64,000 bases of DNA from Gimesia maris (GCF_008298035.1 NZ_CP042910.1:2247001-2311000), one strand, 5' to 3'. Shown: positions 8,804-15,830, counted from the first letter of the stretch. A program made the numbers and translations. Notes: generated from the sequence alone by a model not told the origin.

Positions 8804-8876
8804 GGCCCGTTCGACTTCGGGTGAGGTCACCGGTTTCTCAAGCCGGTCAGGTCGGGTTCGACTCCCACACGGGTCA
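8804..8876 (+). tRNA. tRNA-Glu (CTC)
   Basis: The acceptor GGCCCGT pairs with ACGGGTC (one G-T), discriminator A. D stem GACT/GGTC; anticodon stem CCGGT/GCCGG with loop TTCTCAA gives anticodon CTC. The T stem TCGGG/CCCAC has two mismatches, so the molecule may be impaired. No CCA is encoded. First gene of the array. Confidence 0.75.
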
Positions 8877-8945
8877 TTAAAAACATTTAAGGAGTATTTA
8901 TCATGGTTGATCTGTTTTGTTCTAAACGCACGCCCCTCTCTATTT

Positions 8946-9017
8946 GGGGTCGTGGTGTAACGGCTGCATCGCTGGCTTTTAACCAGACAGGTGGGGGTTC
9001 GAATCCCTCCGGCCCCA
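8946..9017 (+). tRNA. tRNA-Lys (TTT)
   Basis: Acceptor GGGGTCG/CGGCCCC, discriminator A; loop CTTTTAA gives anticodon TTT; T stem GGGGG/CCCTC. The 27:43 pair of the anticodon stem is a G-A mismatch. The D arm carries TGTAACGGC, shared with the Gly and Trp genes of the array. No CCA is encoded. Confidence 0.85.
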
Positions 9018-9041
9018 TTTTGAAATGAAAGATCTAGAGCG

Positions 9042-9124
9042 CATCACATTTAACCATAGCGTCTTTCAATCTAATATACTCGATCCAATTGGCTCTGGAG
9101 ACGCTACAGTAAAACTGGACGCAG
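9042..9124. repeat. Dispersed 83-bp repeat, copy 1
   Basis: This stretch aligns without gaps to 39277-39359, with about 63 of 83 positions identical by hand count; TATACTC, TCCAA and AAACTGGAC are invariant. It lies between tRNA-Lys and tRNA-Thr. In this copy AGCGTCT near the left end is complementary to AGACGCT farther right, so it could fold. No coding frame is conserved. Confidence 0.7.
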
Positions 9125-9130
9125 TCTAAC

Positions 9131-9203
9131 GCACCGGTCGTCTAACCTGGTAAGACGTCGCCTTTGTAACACGGTCATGTGGGTTCAAATCCCACCTGGT
9201 GCT
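9131..9203 (+). tRNA. tRNA-Thr (TGT)
   Basis: Acceptor GCACCGG/CTGGTGC, discriminator T; D stem GTCT/AGAC; T stem GTGGG/CCCAC. Loop TTTGTAA gives anticodon TGT. The anticodon stem TCGCC/CACGG has two mismatches next to the loop, which is unusual for a functional tRNA. No CCA is encoded. Confidence 0.75.
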
Positions 9204-9233
9204 CTTGAACTATGACAATCAACAAACCAATCA

Positions 9234-9304
9234 GCGCCCATGATGTAACGGCAGCCTACTGTCTTGCCATGGCGGAAGTGCGGGTTCGACTCCCGCTGGG
9301 CGCT
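9234..9304 (+). tRNA. tRNA-Gly (GCC)
   Basis: Perfect acceptor GCGCCCA/TGGGCGC, discriminator T as is usual for Gly; T stem GCGGG/CCCGC. Loop TTGCCAT gives anticodon GCC on a stem rich in G-T pairs (CTGTC/GGCGG). No CCA is encoded. Confidence 0.85.
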
Positions 9305-9314
9305 CTTTTTTAAA

Positions 9315-9390
9315 CAGGGTGTAGGGAAGTCTGGTCTAACCCGCGTGCCTTGGAAGCACGAGATCACTGGTTCAAATCCAGTCACCCTGA
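9315..9390 (+). tRNA. tRNA-Pro (TGG)
   Basis: Acceptor CAGGGTG/CACCCTG, discriminator A; anticodon stem CGTGC/GCACG is perfect with loop CTTGGAA (anticodon TGG); T stem ACTGG/CCAGT is perfect. It is only 10 nt downstream of tRNA-Gly. One of the best formed tRNAs of the array. Confidence 0.92.
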
Positions 9391-9429
9391 CTCCGCGAAA
9401 CGCGGGATCATGAAAGAGAAAGATAATAA

Positions 9430-9504
9430 TGCGGTGGTACTCGTGCTGGTACGGGTGGGCGACTGTTAATCGTCTTGACGCAGGTTCGATTCCTGCCACC
9501 GCAG
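9430..9504 (+). tRNA. tRNA-Asn (GTT)
   Basis: Acceptor TGCGGTG/CACCGCA, discriminator G; D stem ACTC/GGGT; anticodon stem GGCGA/TCGTC with loop CTGTTAA (anticodon GTT); T stem GCAGG/CCTGC. All arms are intact. No CCA is encoded. Confidence 0.92.
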
Positions 9505-9540
9505 CTGGAGTGGAAGTCATCGTCTTCTATCTCAAAACAG

Positions 9541-9611
9541 ACGCCTCTGGTGTAACGGCAGCATGACCGGTTCCAACCCGGTCGATCGGGGTTCAAATCC
9601 CTGGGGGCGTG
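9541..9611 (+). tRNA. tRNA-Trp (CCA)
   Basis: Acceptor ACGCCTC/GGGGCGT, discriminator G; anticodon stem ACCGG/CCGGT perfect with loop TTCCAAC (anticodon CCA); T stem CGGGG/CCCTG. The D arm repeats the TGTAACGGCAGC sequence of the Gly gene. Confidence 0.9.
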
Positions 9612-9624
9612 CTTAATCCAATCC

Positions 9625-9698
9625 GGCTCGGTAGGCAACTGGCAGACCACACTGACTTAGAATCAGTGATGCTGTGGGTTCGAATCCCACTCGAGCTA
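9625..9698 (+). tRNA. tRNA-Leu (TAG) with a short variable region
   Basis: Acceptor GGCTCGG/TCGAGCT with two G-T pairs, discriminator A; anticodon stem ACTGA/TCAGT perfect with loop CTTAGAA (anticodon TAG); T stem GTGGG/CCCAC perfect. Between the anticodon and T arms there are only 6 nt (GATGCT), whereas bacterial leucine tRNAs carry a long class II arm. Identity rests on the anticodon alone. Confidence 0.8.
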
Positions 9699-9712
9699 CT
9701 GAAAAATATTAC

Positions 9713-9787
9713 GTCCTCGTGGAGCAGTCCGGAGTGCTCGTCTGCCTGTCACGCAGAAGGTCGTGGGTTCAAATCCCATCGGGGACG
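9713..9787 (+). tRNA. tRNA-Asp (GTC)
   Basis: Acceptor GTCCTCG/CGGGGAC, discriminator G as expected for Asp; anticodon stem TCTGC/GCAGA perfect with loop CTGTCAC (anticodon GTC); T stem GTGGG/CCCAT. No CCA is encoded. Confidence 0.9.
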
Positions 9788-9796
9788 CTTAAATTC

Positions 9797-9874
9797 GGCG
9801 CGGTATGCAAACTGGTAAAGCAACGAAACTTAAAATTTCGTGATTGTCTGCGGGTTCGACTCCCGCCCGCGCTA
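9797..9874 (+). tRNA. tRNA-Leu (TAA) with a short variable region
   Basis: Acceptor GGCGCGG/CCGCGCT, discriminator A; anticodon stem CGAAA/TTTCG with loop CTTAAAA (anticodon TAA); T stem GCGGG/CCCGC. The variable region TGATTGTCT is 9 nt and forms no stem, again unlike normal class II leucine tRNAs. Confidence 0.8.
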
Positions 9875-9895
9875 CTGACTGAAAACTTATGATCT

Positions 9896-9977
9896 GCGTT
9901 GGCTGGGCATTGGCGAGCCCCGGTGGCTGTAACCCACCCGCTGTTAAGCTGTGGCGGTTCGACTCCGTCCCGACGCA
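9896..9977 (+). tRNA. tRNA-Tyr (GTA)
   Basis: Acceptor GCGTTGG/CCGACGC, discriminator A; anticodon stem GGTGG/CCACC perfect with loop CTGTAAC (anticodon GTA); T stem GGCGG/CCGTC. The 14-nt variable region can pair GCT with AGC, the class II arm expected of bacterial tyrosine tRNA. Confidence 0.92.
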
Positions 9978-9988
9978 CTTTTACTTAT

Positions 9989-10071
9989 GGCCAAGTGGCG
10001 AAACTGGTAGACGCGCGACTCTCAGAAAGTCGTTCCCTCAGGGATTGCGAGTTCGAATCTCGCCTTGGCTA
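9989..10071 (+). tRNA. tRNA-Leu (CAG)
   Basis: Acceptor GGCCAAG/CTTGGCT, discriminator A; anticodon stem CGACT/AGTCG perfect with loop CTCAGAA (anticodon CAG). The variable arm contains CCCTCAGGG, a normal class II stem-loop. It contrasts with the two short-armed leucine tRNAs in the same array. Confidence 0.93.
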
Positions 10072-10079
10072 TTACATTA

Positions 10080-10148
10080 CGCAGAGGGGCAGGTGCCCGG
10101 CCGACTCTCATAAGGTTGGTGCACCCGGTTCGATTCCGGGCTCTGCTA
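10080..10148 (+). tRNA. tRNA-Met-like (CAT), shortened D arm
   Basis: Six acceptor pairs GCAGAG/CTCTGC are perfect but position 1 is C opposite T72. Loop CTCATAA gives anticodon CAT; anticodon stem CGACT/GGTTG; T stem CCCGG/CCGGG. Only 15 nt separate the acceptor and anticodon stems, folding as GGGC/GCCC with a 4-nt loop, so the D arm is truncated. It lacks the GGG/CCC anticodon stem of initiators. It could be elongator Met, Ile2 or a decayed gene. Confidence 0.65.
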
Positions 10149-10160
10149 TTTATTACTTTT

Positions 10161-10233
10161 GGGCTGGCATGTACCTTGGGGGCGACTGACTCTTGCAAAG
10201 TCGGTGTGTTGGGTTCGATTCCCATCCGGTCCA
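10161..10233 (+). tRNA. tRNA-Ala (TGC), weak D stem
   Basis: Acceptor GGGCTGG/CCGGTCC, discriminator A; anticodon stem TGACT/AGTCG with loop CTTGCAA (anticodon TGC). The T stem TTGGG/CCCAT has one mismatch at its outer pair, and the D stem cannot form more than one or two pairs. Last gene of the array. Confidence 0.7.
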
Positions 10234-10289
10234 CTTTTCTGGCTATGACAATCAATCCTGCGATCAGGACAGGGAATTGAGAGAGACCG

Positions 10290-10853
10290 ATGAGACGCAT
10301 TATCCAGGTGAGAAACTTCCTCAGCGCGACGGAATGTGCTGCGCTCATCGAACGACTGGAAACGCAGGGCTTCAAAGAACAACTCTCCGGCGATCGTGAT
10401 CGCGTGGTCCGCGCCCGTTGCGTTTTTACGGATCAGGAACTGGCAGACACTTACTGGCAGCGTCTGCAGCAACATGTTCCCGCTTTGACAGAAGTTTATA
10501 CGGATGGATTCACACCGTATCCGCACCTGAATTCACCACTGGCGACCTTTCAGCCATGCGGTCTGAATGAAGTGCTGCGCTGTTACAAATATCTGCCAGG
10601 CGAACAGTTCCGTCGGCATGAAGACTTTGCCTACGAATGGAGCGAAACCCGTCGGACATTTTACACGGTGCTGTTTTATCTCAACAACGAGTATACGGGC
10701 GGGGAAACCACTTTTGATCACAATCAGGTCGTGCCGGAAACCGGACTGGCCGTGATCTTTCCACACGAACTCTATCATTCAGGCAACATGGTGGAGACGG
10801 GCATCAAGTACGCAATGCGTTCGGATGTCGTTTTTGCCGTGCCGGAAAAATGA
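10290..10853 (+). CDS. 2OG-Fe(II) dioxygenase, prolyl-4-hydroxylase type
   Basis: A 187-residue soluble enzyme with the double-stranded beta-helix metal site: H110-x-D112 in RRHEDF, the distal His163 in ELYHSG, and Lys173 ten residues later to bind 2-oxoglutarate. ARCVFTDQELA and GGETTFDHN are also typical of the P4H-like family. It should hydroxylate a protein or peptide side chain using oxygen and 2-oxoglutarate; the substrate is not evident. There is no signal peptide. It begins about 57 bp after the last tRNA of the array, with no terminator visible between them. Confidence 0.85.
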   Translation: MRRIIQVRNFLSATECAALIERLETQGFKEQLSGDRDRVVRARCVFTDQELADTYWQRLQQHVPALTEVYTDGFTPYPHLNSPLATFQPCGLNEVLRCYKYLPGEQFRRHEDFAYEWSETRRTFYTVLFYLNNEYTGGETTFDHNQVVPETGLAVIFPHELYHSGNMVETGIKYAMRSDVVFAVPEK

Positions 10854-11085
10854 AAAAGAGTGGTTTACAGGCGGGGCAATTGTTTCTTGACTACTCTTAT
10901 TCTTATATTTACAGGTATCAAAACAGGAATTGACAAGAGGCTTGGAGTAGGGATGGGAGGCAGTTCAGGATGAAATATGGCTCCACCCGGCTGCTTCATT
11001 TAATCTCTTTTCGTTGTGTGAACTCATCCCCATTCGATATTTCTGGGTAATGGGAACAGTTCTAGTTGAAGAAGTGGGTATCTTA

Positions 11086-11694
11086 ATGAGTCGTAATTCG
11101 AAAAATATAAATGCAGGGTGGTTCAAGTTACTTAACCCTGCACTATTAAAATCAAATTTAATTAACGCTTCCCTGTATCTCGCAGCCTGGGAATTATTCT
11201 GTGATTCCGTAATCGTTCAACTCAAAAAAAATTATCAGATGGGATTGGATGAAAAGGATGCACGCTTTCTTTCGAAATATGAGAGTGAAGTAATATCATT
11301 AGATCCTAAAGGGAAAAAGAGCCCCCTGCATGCGTCGTTGATGTGGCTGTGTCAGAATGGGGCGATAAACTCTGTTGAACATGATTTGGCTAATAAGATC
11401 CTTCATCACCGAAACGAAATTACTCACGAATTACCGGAGTTCGTTGCATCCGTAAAAGAGATTGATCTGGATTTACTGAATGCAATTGTTAAGTTGACAA
11501 CAAAGATCGACAAATGGTGGATACGTGAATTTGCAATCCCTGCCAACCCGGATTTTGATAATACTGAAATCGATGATTCTGAAATCTCATCCGGACGGAT
11601 GTTAATTCTCAGCTTAATGTTCAATATTGCCACGGGCGATGATGAAAACATTGCTGATGCTCGTAAAGAATTTGATGACTTATTCGAAAAGTAA
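11086..11694 (+). CDS. HEPN-motif protein, putative RNase, convergent with an OLD nuclease
   Basis: A 202-residue, mostly helical protein. I chose ATG 11086 (MSRNSKNINAGW); a GTG at 11014 would add a segment with no domain character. The segment HHRNEITHEL contains R-N-x3-H (R109 to H114), the active-site signature of HEPN RNases, on a long predicted helix after LHASLMWLCQNG. The family name is not known to me. HEPN proteins are metal-independent RNases common in toxin, abortive-infection and anticodon-nuclease systems. Base composition is visibly AT-richer than the flanks, suggesting acquisition. The stop is about 50 bp from the end of the convergent OLD nuclease gene. Function is inferred from one short motif and context. 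Confidence 0.6.
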   Translation: MSRNSKNINAGWFKLLNPALLKSNLINASLYLAAWELFCDSVIVQLKKNYQMGLDEKDARFLSKYESEVISLDPKGKKSPLHASLMWLCQNGAINSVEHDLANKILHHRNEITHELPEFVASVKEIDLDLLNAIVKLTTKIDKWWIREFAIPANPDFDNTEIDDSEISSGRMLILSLMFNIATGDDENIADARKEFDDLFEK

Positions 11695-11744
11695 TGATCC
11701 CTCAATGCTCTGGTAGTTTAATTCAGAGCCATTAAGTTGAGCAT

Positions 11745-13730
11745 TTAGAGTAGTGCATTCAATACTTTAAATAGTTCTTCAAATCGATCCAGTGCAACTT
11801 CCGGTTTTTTGAGATTGTAGCTGAGGCCTTTTTGTGTAAGAAATTCAGCTGGCCGGTAATGATCGAATTCATCACCAGAAGTTGCTTTTGTTTTAAAGTG
11901 CTCTTCTACTTCTTTCACTACGCGATCTGGAGCATCTGCTGGTTTTTTAGCTGGAATTCTTTCATCACCTTTTAGGCCATAGCAATCATTTATTAAGCCG
12001 ATATAGGCATCTCGGCCTAAAAGATCTTCCGTGTCAGCTTCGTCTTGTCCTGCAAATATATCTGCGGATAATACATGGCCGCTTGTTAAAAGTTCACTTG
12101 ATCGCAGGTCACGAACTCGTTTTTTTCCTCCATCAGCGAAATCAACAAGCGTAGCAATATGTAATTTTTGGCCAGCAAATAGTGATAGAAACGATGGTAC
12201 TTTATCGATACCACCGCAGGGCGTTAACGTCCATCGCGGATCTAAGTAAGTACGTCCTTCTGCTTTTAGTTTTCTACTGAACCACGGCAGATAAAGGATT
12301 TCTGAAGGTCCCTCTACTAGCAAAGTGTGCTCTCCAATAAAAAGAGTTTGGGTAATGTCATATCCCAATGCTGCTTGTAATGGAAATAGAGTATCTTTAT
12401 CGGTGCTTAAGACTTTATCACCCACTACAGTTCCCAAATCACTTTCTTGTTCCTCAAACGGATCGTCGGATTCAACAAAAATATCTTCTACTGTTCTTAC
12501 TCGTTCTAAATGTTCTGAGTCGATCATAAAGGGGGAGTGAGTTGTAAAGGTCACTTGGAACTCTTTTAGTCTTTCCTCAATATATCTCAGTAGATCTGCT
12601 TGGGCTTTGGCATGTAGTGATAAACCGGGTTCATCTAGCAAGATTATTAGGTTTTTACCATAGTTCTTTCTCACTTGGCTAAACCAAACAAGGAAAGAAA
12701 AGAACCACACAAAACCCGTGCTTCGATCATCAAAGCTAGTCGTTACTCCATATCTCAGGTTTTCAATTCGAGTTCGCATTACATATCCAGAGTTGAATGG
12801 GGCTGGATCATTAGGCATTCCTTGCTCAAACCTGAACTGTACCCTGAGATTGCGGTTCTGTGTCCAATAATTAAAAATTTCTCTTGTAAGGCTGCTCGAA
12901 GCGGCTTCAAGTTCTGCTTGCATCATTTCAAACTCACCGATTTCCACTAAATCTTCGGGAGTTTTATTTATCAGACTGAGCAATGCGAGAAATACTTTAT
13001 TAGGTTCCTCTTCCTTCGCACCCGGACGTTTATTGAGGTCTTCAATCGATATCTGACCTGGCATGGTCATATAGTTTCCAAAGTAAACCATTTTTGGCAA
13101 TCGTTCGTGTAGAACATCGACAATTGCTTGCCAGGAAGAAGCTTTAGTTCCGTAGTAATCATTAATTGTTTCAAGCAGCTCCTCTTCACGCTTGGAACGG
13201 ATTTCACCACCGCCTTCCTCAGCTGTTTTGCTCTTACTTAAAATATATTCTTTTGCTTTCTTAATAGAACCAGTTAGTCTTATAGAATCTTTCTCTTCCG
13301 CATGAAGAGAAGATTCATCAAGGAGATTTTCAAATCCTTTTTTTTCATCTTGATTGAAAATCCAATATGTTGAATTGTAATATCCTCTAGATATTTTGAT
13401 TTCTCTTGATTTTAAGACTCCCTCGCCAACTATTTCTTCAACTGCTTTGACATCACTGTCGTCAAGTTTCCAAAAAGTAGTAACAGAATGAACGTCTTCT
13501 TCCTCATCTTGTCGAGTGCGAAACTCTGTTAATCTCGCACGAGGAAAGTCTAAGGAGCGAAACTCACGATGACTGGAATCTAAAGGGTTGATTTTTTCAA
13601 GTGCTTGCAGAATGGCGGTTTTTCCACTTTCATTTTTACCAACAAGGCATGTGACTTTGGGATCAATTGAAAATATTCCAGAGTCAGTGATACTTCGGAA
13701 ATTCGTAATTTGTGCAGAAATGAGTTGCAT
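11745..13730 (-). CDS. OLD-family ATPase with TOPRIM nuclease domain
   Basis: A 661-residue protein with an ABC-type ATPase head and a C-terminal TOPRIM domain. Walker A is GKNESGKT (31-38), the signature-like segment DDRSTGF is at 334-340, Walker B is LIILLDEP (361-368) and the H-loop TTHSP is at 396-400. TOPRIM elements are LLVEGPSE (Glu near 473), LVDFAD (530-533) and a later DTEDLLG. Between the Walker motifs is a long charged helical insertion, as in OLD and RecF-like proteins. No UvrD-like helicase follows, so it is a stand-alone (class 1 type) OLD nuclease rather than a Gabija pair. Such proteins act as DNA nucleases in phage exclusion. It is AT-richer than the surroundings and convergent with the HEPN gene. 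Confidence 0.88.
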   Translation of the reverse strand: MQLISAQITNFRSITDSGIFSIDPKVTCLVGKNESGKTAILQALEKINPLDSSHREFRSLDFPRARLTEFRTRQDEEEDVHSVTTFWKLDDSDVKAVEEIVGEGVLKSREIKISRGYYNSTYWIFNQDEKKGFENLLDESSLHAEEKDSIRLTGSIKKAKEYILSKSKTAEEGGGEIRSKREEELLETINDYYGTKASSWQAIVDVLHERLPKMVYFGNYMTMPGQISIEDLNKRPGAKEEEPNKVFLALLSLINKTPEDLVEIGEFEMMQAELEAASSSLTREIFNYWTQNRNLRVQFRFEQGMPNDPAPFNSGYVMRTRIENLRYGVTTSFDDRSTGFVWFFSFLVWFSQVRKNYGKNLIILLDEPGLSLHAKAQADLLRYIEERLKEFQVTFTTHSPFMIDSEHLERVRTVEDIFVESDDPFEEQESDLGTVVGDKVLSTDKDTLFPLQAALGYDITQTLFIGEHTLLVEGPSEILYLPWFSRKLKAEGRTYLDPRWTLTPCGGIDKVPSFLSLFAGQKLHIATLVDFADGGKKRVRDLRSSELLTSGHVLSADIFAGQDEADTEDLLGRDAYIGLINDCYGLKGDERIPAKKPADAPDRVVKEVEEHFKTKATSGDEFDHYRPAEFLTQKGLSYNLKKPEVALDRFEELFKVLNALL

Positions 13731-14193
13731 GATATAACCACCTTTTCTCTGTACTGAAGATAACTTGGTGGAAGGATTATCATGCTTTGCGTTATTAAGT
13801 TCAAGTGTCTAGATATGTGGCATTGAATGTATAGAAGCATAATAATTCAGATAATCCAGTCTGAAACAGAGATTAAGCAAGTAGAAGGAAATCTGCTTGC
13901 AGAAGAAATGAAAAATGAAGGGATAAGCAGATAAGATTGGAGGCCCTGTTTCGAGGCCAGAGTAGTAATAAACGGGGGTGGGTTATTTCATTTCGTGAAA
14001 TCCCAAGGTAAATACTACTGAAATCCTATGATTCATAGGGTGAAACGCATTGTCTGGATGCTTTGAGAATAAAGAGTGAATCAGAAAAAGTAACATTTTT
14101 CAAAACGTTTTTTTCAACCACGTACAGATTGTTTTTGGCTGACTTAGGAGCGTCTTAGCCACGGAGTGCTGCTGGTTAAAGTAACATACAAAG
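13731..14193. other. Intergenic upstream of the OLD gene, with two palindromes
   Basis: There is no gene in this AT-rich 460-bp gap. Two short perfect inverted repeats lie close together: ATTTCA/TGAAAT with a 5-nt loop at 13985-14001, and CCTATG/CATAGG with a 3-nt loop at 14025-14039. They are about 255-310 bp upstream of the OLD start and could be operators or the edge of an inserted segment. No copy of the tRNA 3' end was found here that would mark an attachment site. Confidence 0.4.
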
Positions 14194-14194
14194 A

Positions 14195-14234
14195 AAACTC
14201 CCCTCCCGACGGGAAACCATCGGGAGGGGAGTTT
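14195..14234 (-). terminator. Intrinsic terminator after katA
   Basis: A 15-bp inverted repeat, AAACTCCCCTCCCGA paired with TCGGGAGGGGAGTTT, surrounds a 10-nt loop. On the minus strand it is followed by TTTTCTTTG. It lies about 20 bp beyond the catalase stop. The plus-strand side also has a T-rich run, so it may work in both directions. Confidence 0.88.
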
Positions 14235-14255
14235 CTATTTTAAGACAGCTCACTA

Positions 14256-15695
14256 TCAGGAAGCGTTCAACGCTGCCCGCACGCCGGCAGCATACGCGGA
14301 ATCGACCAGCTCGAAGTGTTTGAGCTGGCGGTCGACAATTTCCTGGGGCACGCCCTGCATGGCGGCGGCGATGTTGGAGAACAGTCGCGATTTCTGTCCG
14401 TCGTCGAACAGATTGAACAGGGCGCGGGGCTGCGAGTAATCGTCGTTGCCTTCGCGGTGATCATAGCGGGCGGCATCGCCCGAAATCTTCAGTGGCGGCT
14501 CGGCGACATCGGGTTTTTCAACCGGACCGTTGAAGGAGTTGGGTTCGTAATAGGCGTCTACGGGGCAACCGTTGGATTTGAAGTGCATCGCGCCGTCTTT
14601 GTGGTAGTGATGCACGGGGCATTTTGGTTCGTTTACCGGCAGTGCATCGTAGTGCGTGCCGATGCGATGACGGTGCGCGTCGGCATAGGAGAAGACGCGG
14701 GCCTGCAGCATTTTATCAGGAGAAAAGCCGATGCCGGGGACCTTGTTCGAAGGGGAGAAGGCAGCCTGTTCGATTTCCGCGAAATAGTTTTCAGGATTGC
14801 GGTTCAATTCCATCGTACCCACGTCGATTAAAGGATAGTCGCCGTGCGGCCAGACTTTGGTCAGGTCGAACGGATTATAGGGTGTGAGGTCGGCATCCGT
14901 TTCCGGCATAACCTGGATCTGCATATTCCATTTGGGGAAGTCCCCTTTTTCAATGGCATAGAACAGATCTTCCTGTGTACTTTCTCTGGTTTTTCCAATG
15001 ACCTGTTCGGCTTCCGCGTTTGTCCAGTGCTTGTGACCCTGTTGGGTTTTGAAGTGGAACTTCACCCAGAAGCGTTCGTTTTGGTCGTTGATGAGACTGT
15101 AAGTGTGGCTGCCGTATCCGTTCATGTTTCTGACGCCGACTGGTAAGCCACGGTCGGAGAACAGAATGGTCACCTGATGCAGTGATTCGGGTGAGAGCGA
15201 CCAGAAGTCCCACATTGCGGTGGGGGACCGCAGATTGGTTTTGGGATGCCGTTTCTGGGTGTGGATAAAATCAGGGAACTTATAGGCGTCTCGAACAAAG
15301 AAGACAGGTGTGTTATTGCCGACCAGGTCCCAGTTTCCCTCTTCTGTATAGAACTTGAGGGCGAAGCCGCGCACGTCACGTTCGGCATCTGCGGCGCCTG
15401 CTTCGCCGGCGACGGTCGAGAAACGGGCGATCATCTCGGTTTTCGTTCCGGGCTGCAGGACTTTGGCCTTTGTATATTTACTGATGTCATGTTCGATTGT
15501 CAGTGTGCCATGCGCACCCCAGCCTTTCGCATGCACGACCCGCTCGGCGATCCGCTCCCGATTTTGGTGTGCCAGTTTTTCGATTAACTGGTAATCTTCC
15601 ATTAATACAGGTCCACGCGGCCCGGCGGTAAGAGAATTCTGATTATCGGGGACGGGGGCTCCGCCGGTTGTCGTCAGTGTCGGCTTGTCGGTCAT
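14256..15695 (-). CDS. katA: Monofunctional haem catalase
   Basis: A clade 3-sized catalase of 479 residues converting hydrogen peroxide to water and oxygen. The distal histidine lies in [12 protein letters not shown], the distal asparagine in [14 protein letters not shown], and the proximal haem tyrosine in [23 protein letters not shown] and the Q-G-x-K-x-W motif are also canonical. I chose ATG 15695 ([10 protein letters not shown]) because AAGGAAC precedes it; the frame stays open to an ATG at 15767, but the extra 24 residues (basic, with no signal) are not part of the family. It lies downstream of oxyR on the same strand and has its own promoter and LysR-type site, so regulation by OxyR is likely. 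A strong terminator follows. Confidence 0.97.
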   Translation of the reverse strand: MTDKPTLTTTGGAPVPDNQNSLTAGPRGPVLMEDYQLIEKLAHQNRERIAERVVHAKGWGAHGTLTIEHDISKYTKAKVLQPGTKTEMIARFSTVAGEAGAADAERDVRGFALKFYTEEGNWDLVGNNTPVFFVRDAYKFPDFIHTQKRHPKTNLRSPTAMWDFWSLSPESLHQVTILFSDRGLPVGVRNMNGYGSHTYSLINDQNERFWVKFHFKTQQGHKHWTNAEAEQVIGKTRESTQEDLFYAIEKGDFPKWNMQIQVMPETDADLTPYNPFDLTKVWPHGDYPLIDVGTMELNRNPENYFAEIEQAAFSPSNKVPGIGFSPDKMLQARVFSYADAHRHRIGTHYDALPVNEPKCPVHHYHKDGAMHFKSNGCPVDAYYEPNSFNGPVEKPDVAEPPLKISGDAARYDHREGNDDYSQPRALFNLFDDGQKSRLFSNIAAAMQGVPQEIVDRQLKHFELVDSAYAAGVRAALNAS

Positions 15696-15783
15696 GGTAA
15701 CTGTTCCTTGAGAGTTTGCAGGATCACGTCGTTTTCTATTCAATCGTGACAGGGACATAGAGCTCAATCTGAGCTGCCTGTTA

Positions 15784-15812
15784 ACTATATTGATCTGCGC
15801 GCAGGAAGTCTA
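15784..15812 (-). promoter_or_regulatory. Probable katA promoter
   Basis: On the minus strand, TAGACT (15812-15807) and TATAGT (15789-15784) are separated by exactly 17 bp. The -10 is close to consensus and the -35 is weak, as expected for an activator-dependent promoter. It lies about 90 bp upstream of the katA ATG. Confidence 0.5.
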
Positions 15813-15814
15813 AT

Positions 15815-15830
15815 GCTATGAGTGGATAGC
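15815..15830 (-). promoter_or_regulatory. Putative OxyR/LysR-type binding site
   Basis: The inverted repeat GCTAT-GAGTGG-ATAGC lies directly upstream of the -35 of the katA promoter. The CTAT/ATAG half-sites match the inner half-sites of the OxyR box, although the spacing here is 6 rather than 7. Its position immediately upstream of a weak -35 fits activation by the adjacent OxyR. Confidence 0.45.

Noticed and set aside
10080..10148. Initiator tRNA-fMet
   Set aside because: The first base is unpaired, as in initiators, but the G-C-rich anticodon stem is missing and the D arm is shortened; a decayed or elongator-type gene is more likely.
11745..13730. Gabija-type system
   Set aside because: Gabija needs a UvrD-like helicase (GajB) next to the OLD nuclease; only a HEPN-motif gene is present and no helicase is in the window.
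8804..14193. Integrase-mediated island with attachment sites
   Set aside because: No integrase or recombinase is in the window, and no direct repeat of a tRNA 3' end was found to the right of the OLD gene. Horizontal origin is suggested only by composition and context.
15696..15767. Upstream extension of catalase from ATG 15767
   Set aside because: Shine-Dalgarno and family length support 15695; the extension has no signal peptide pattern and overlaps the leader region of the promoter.
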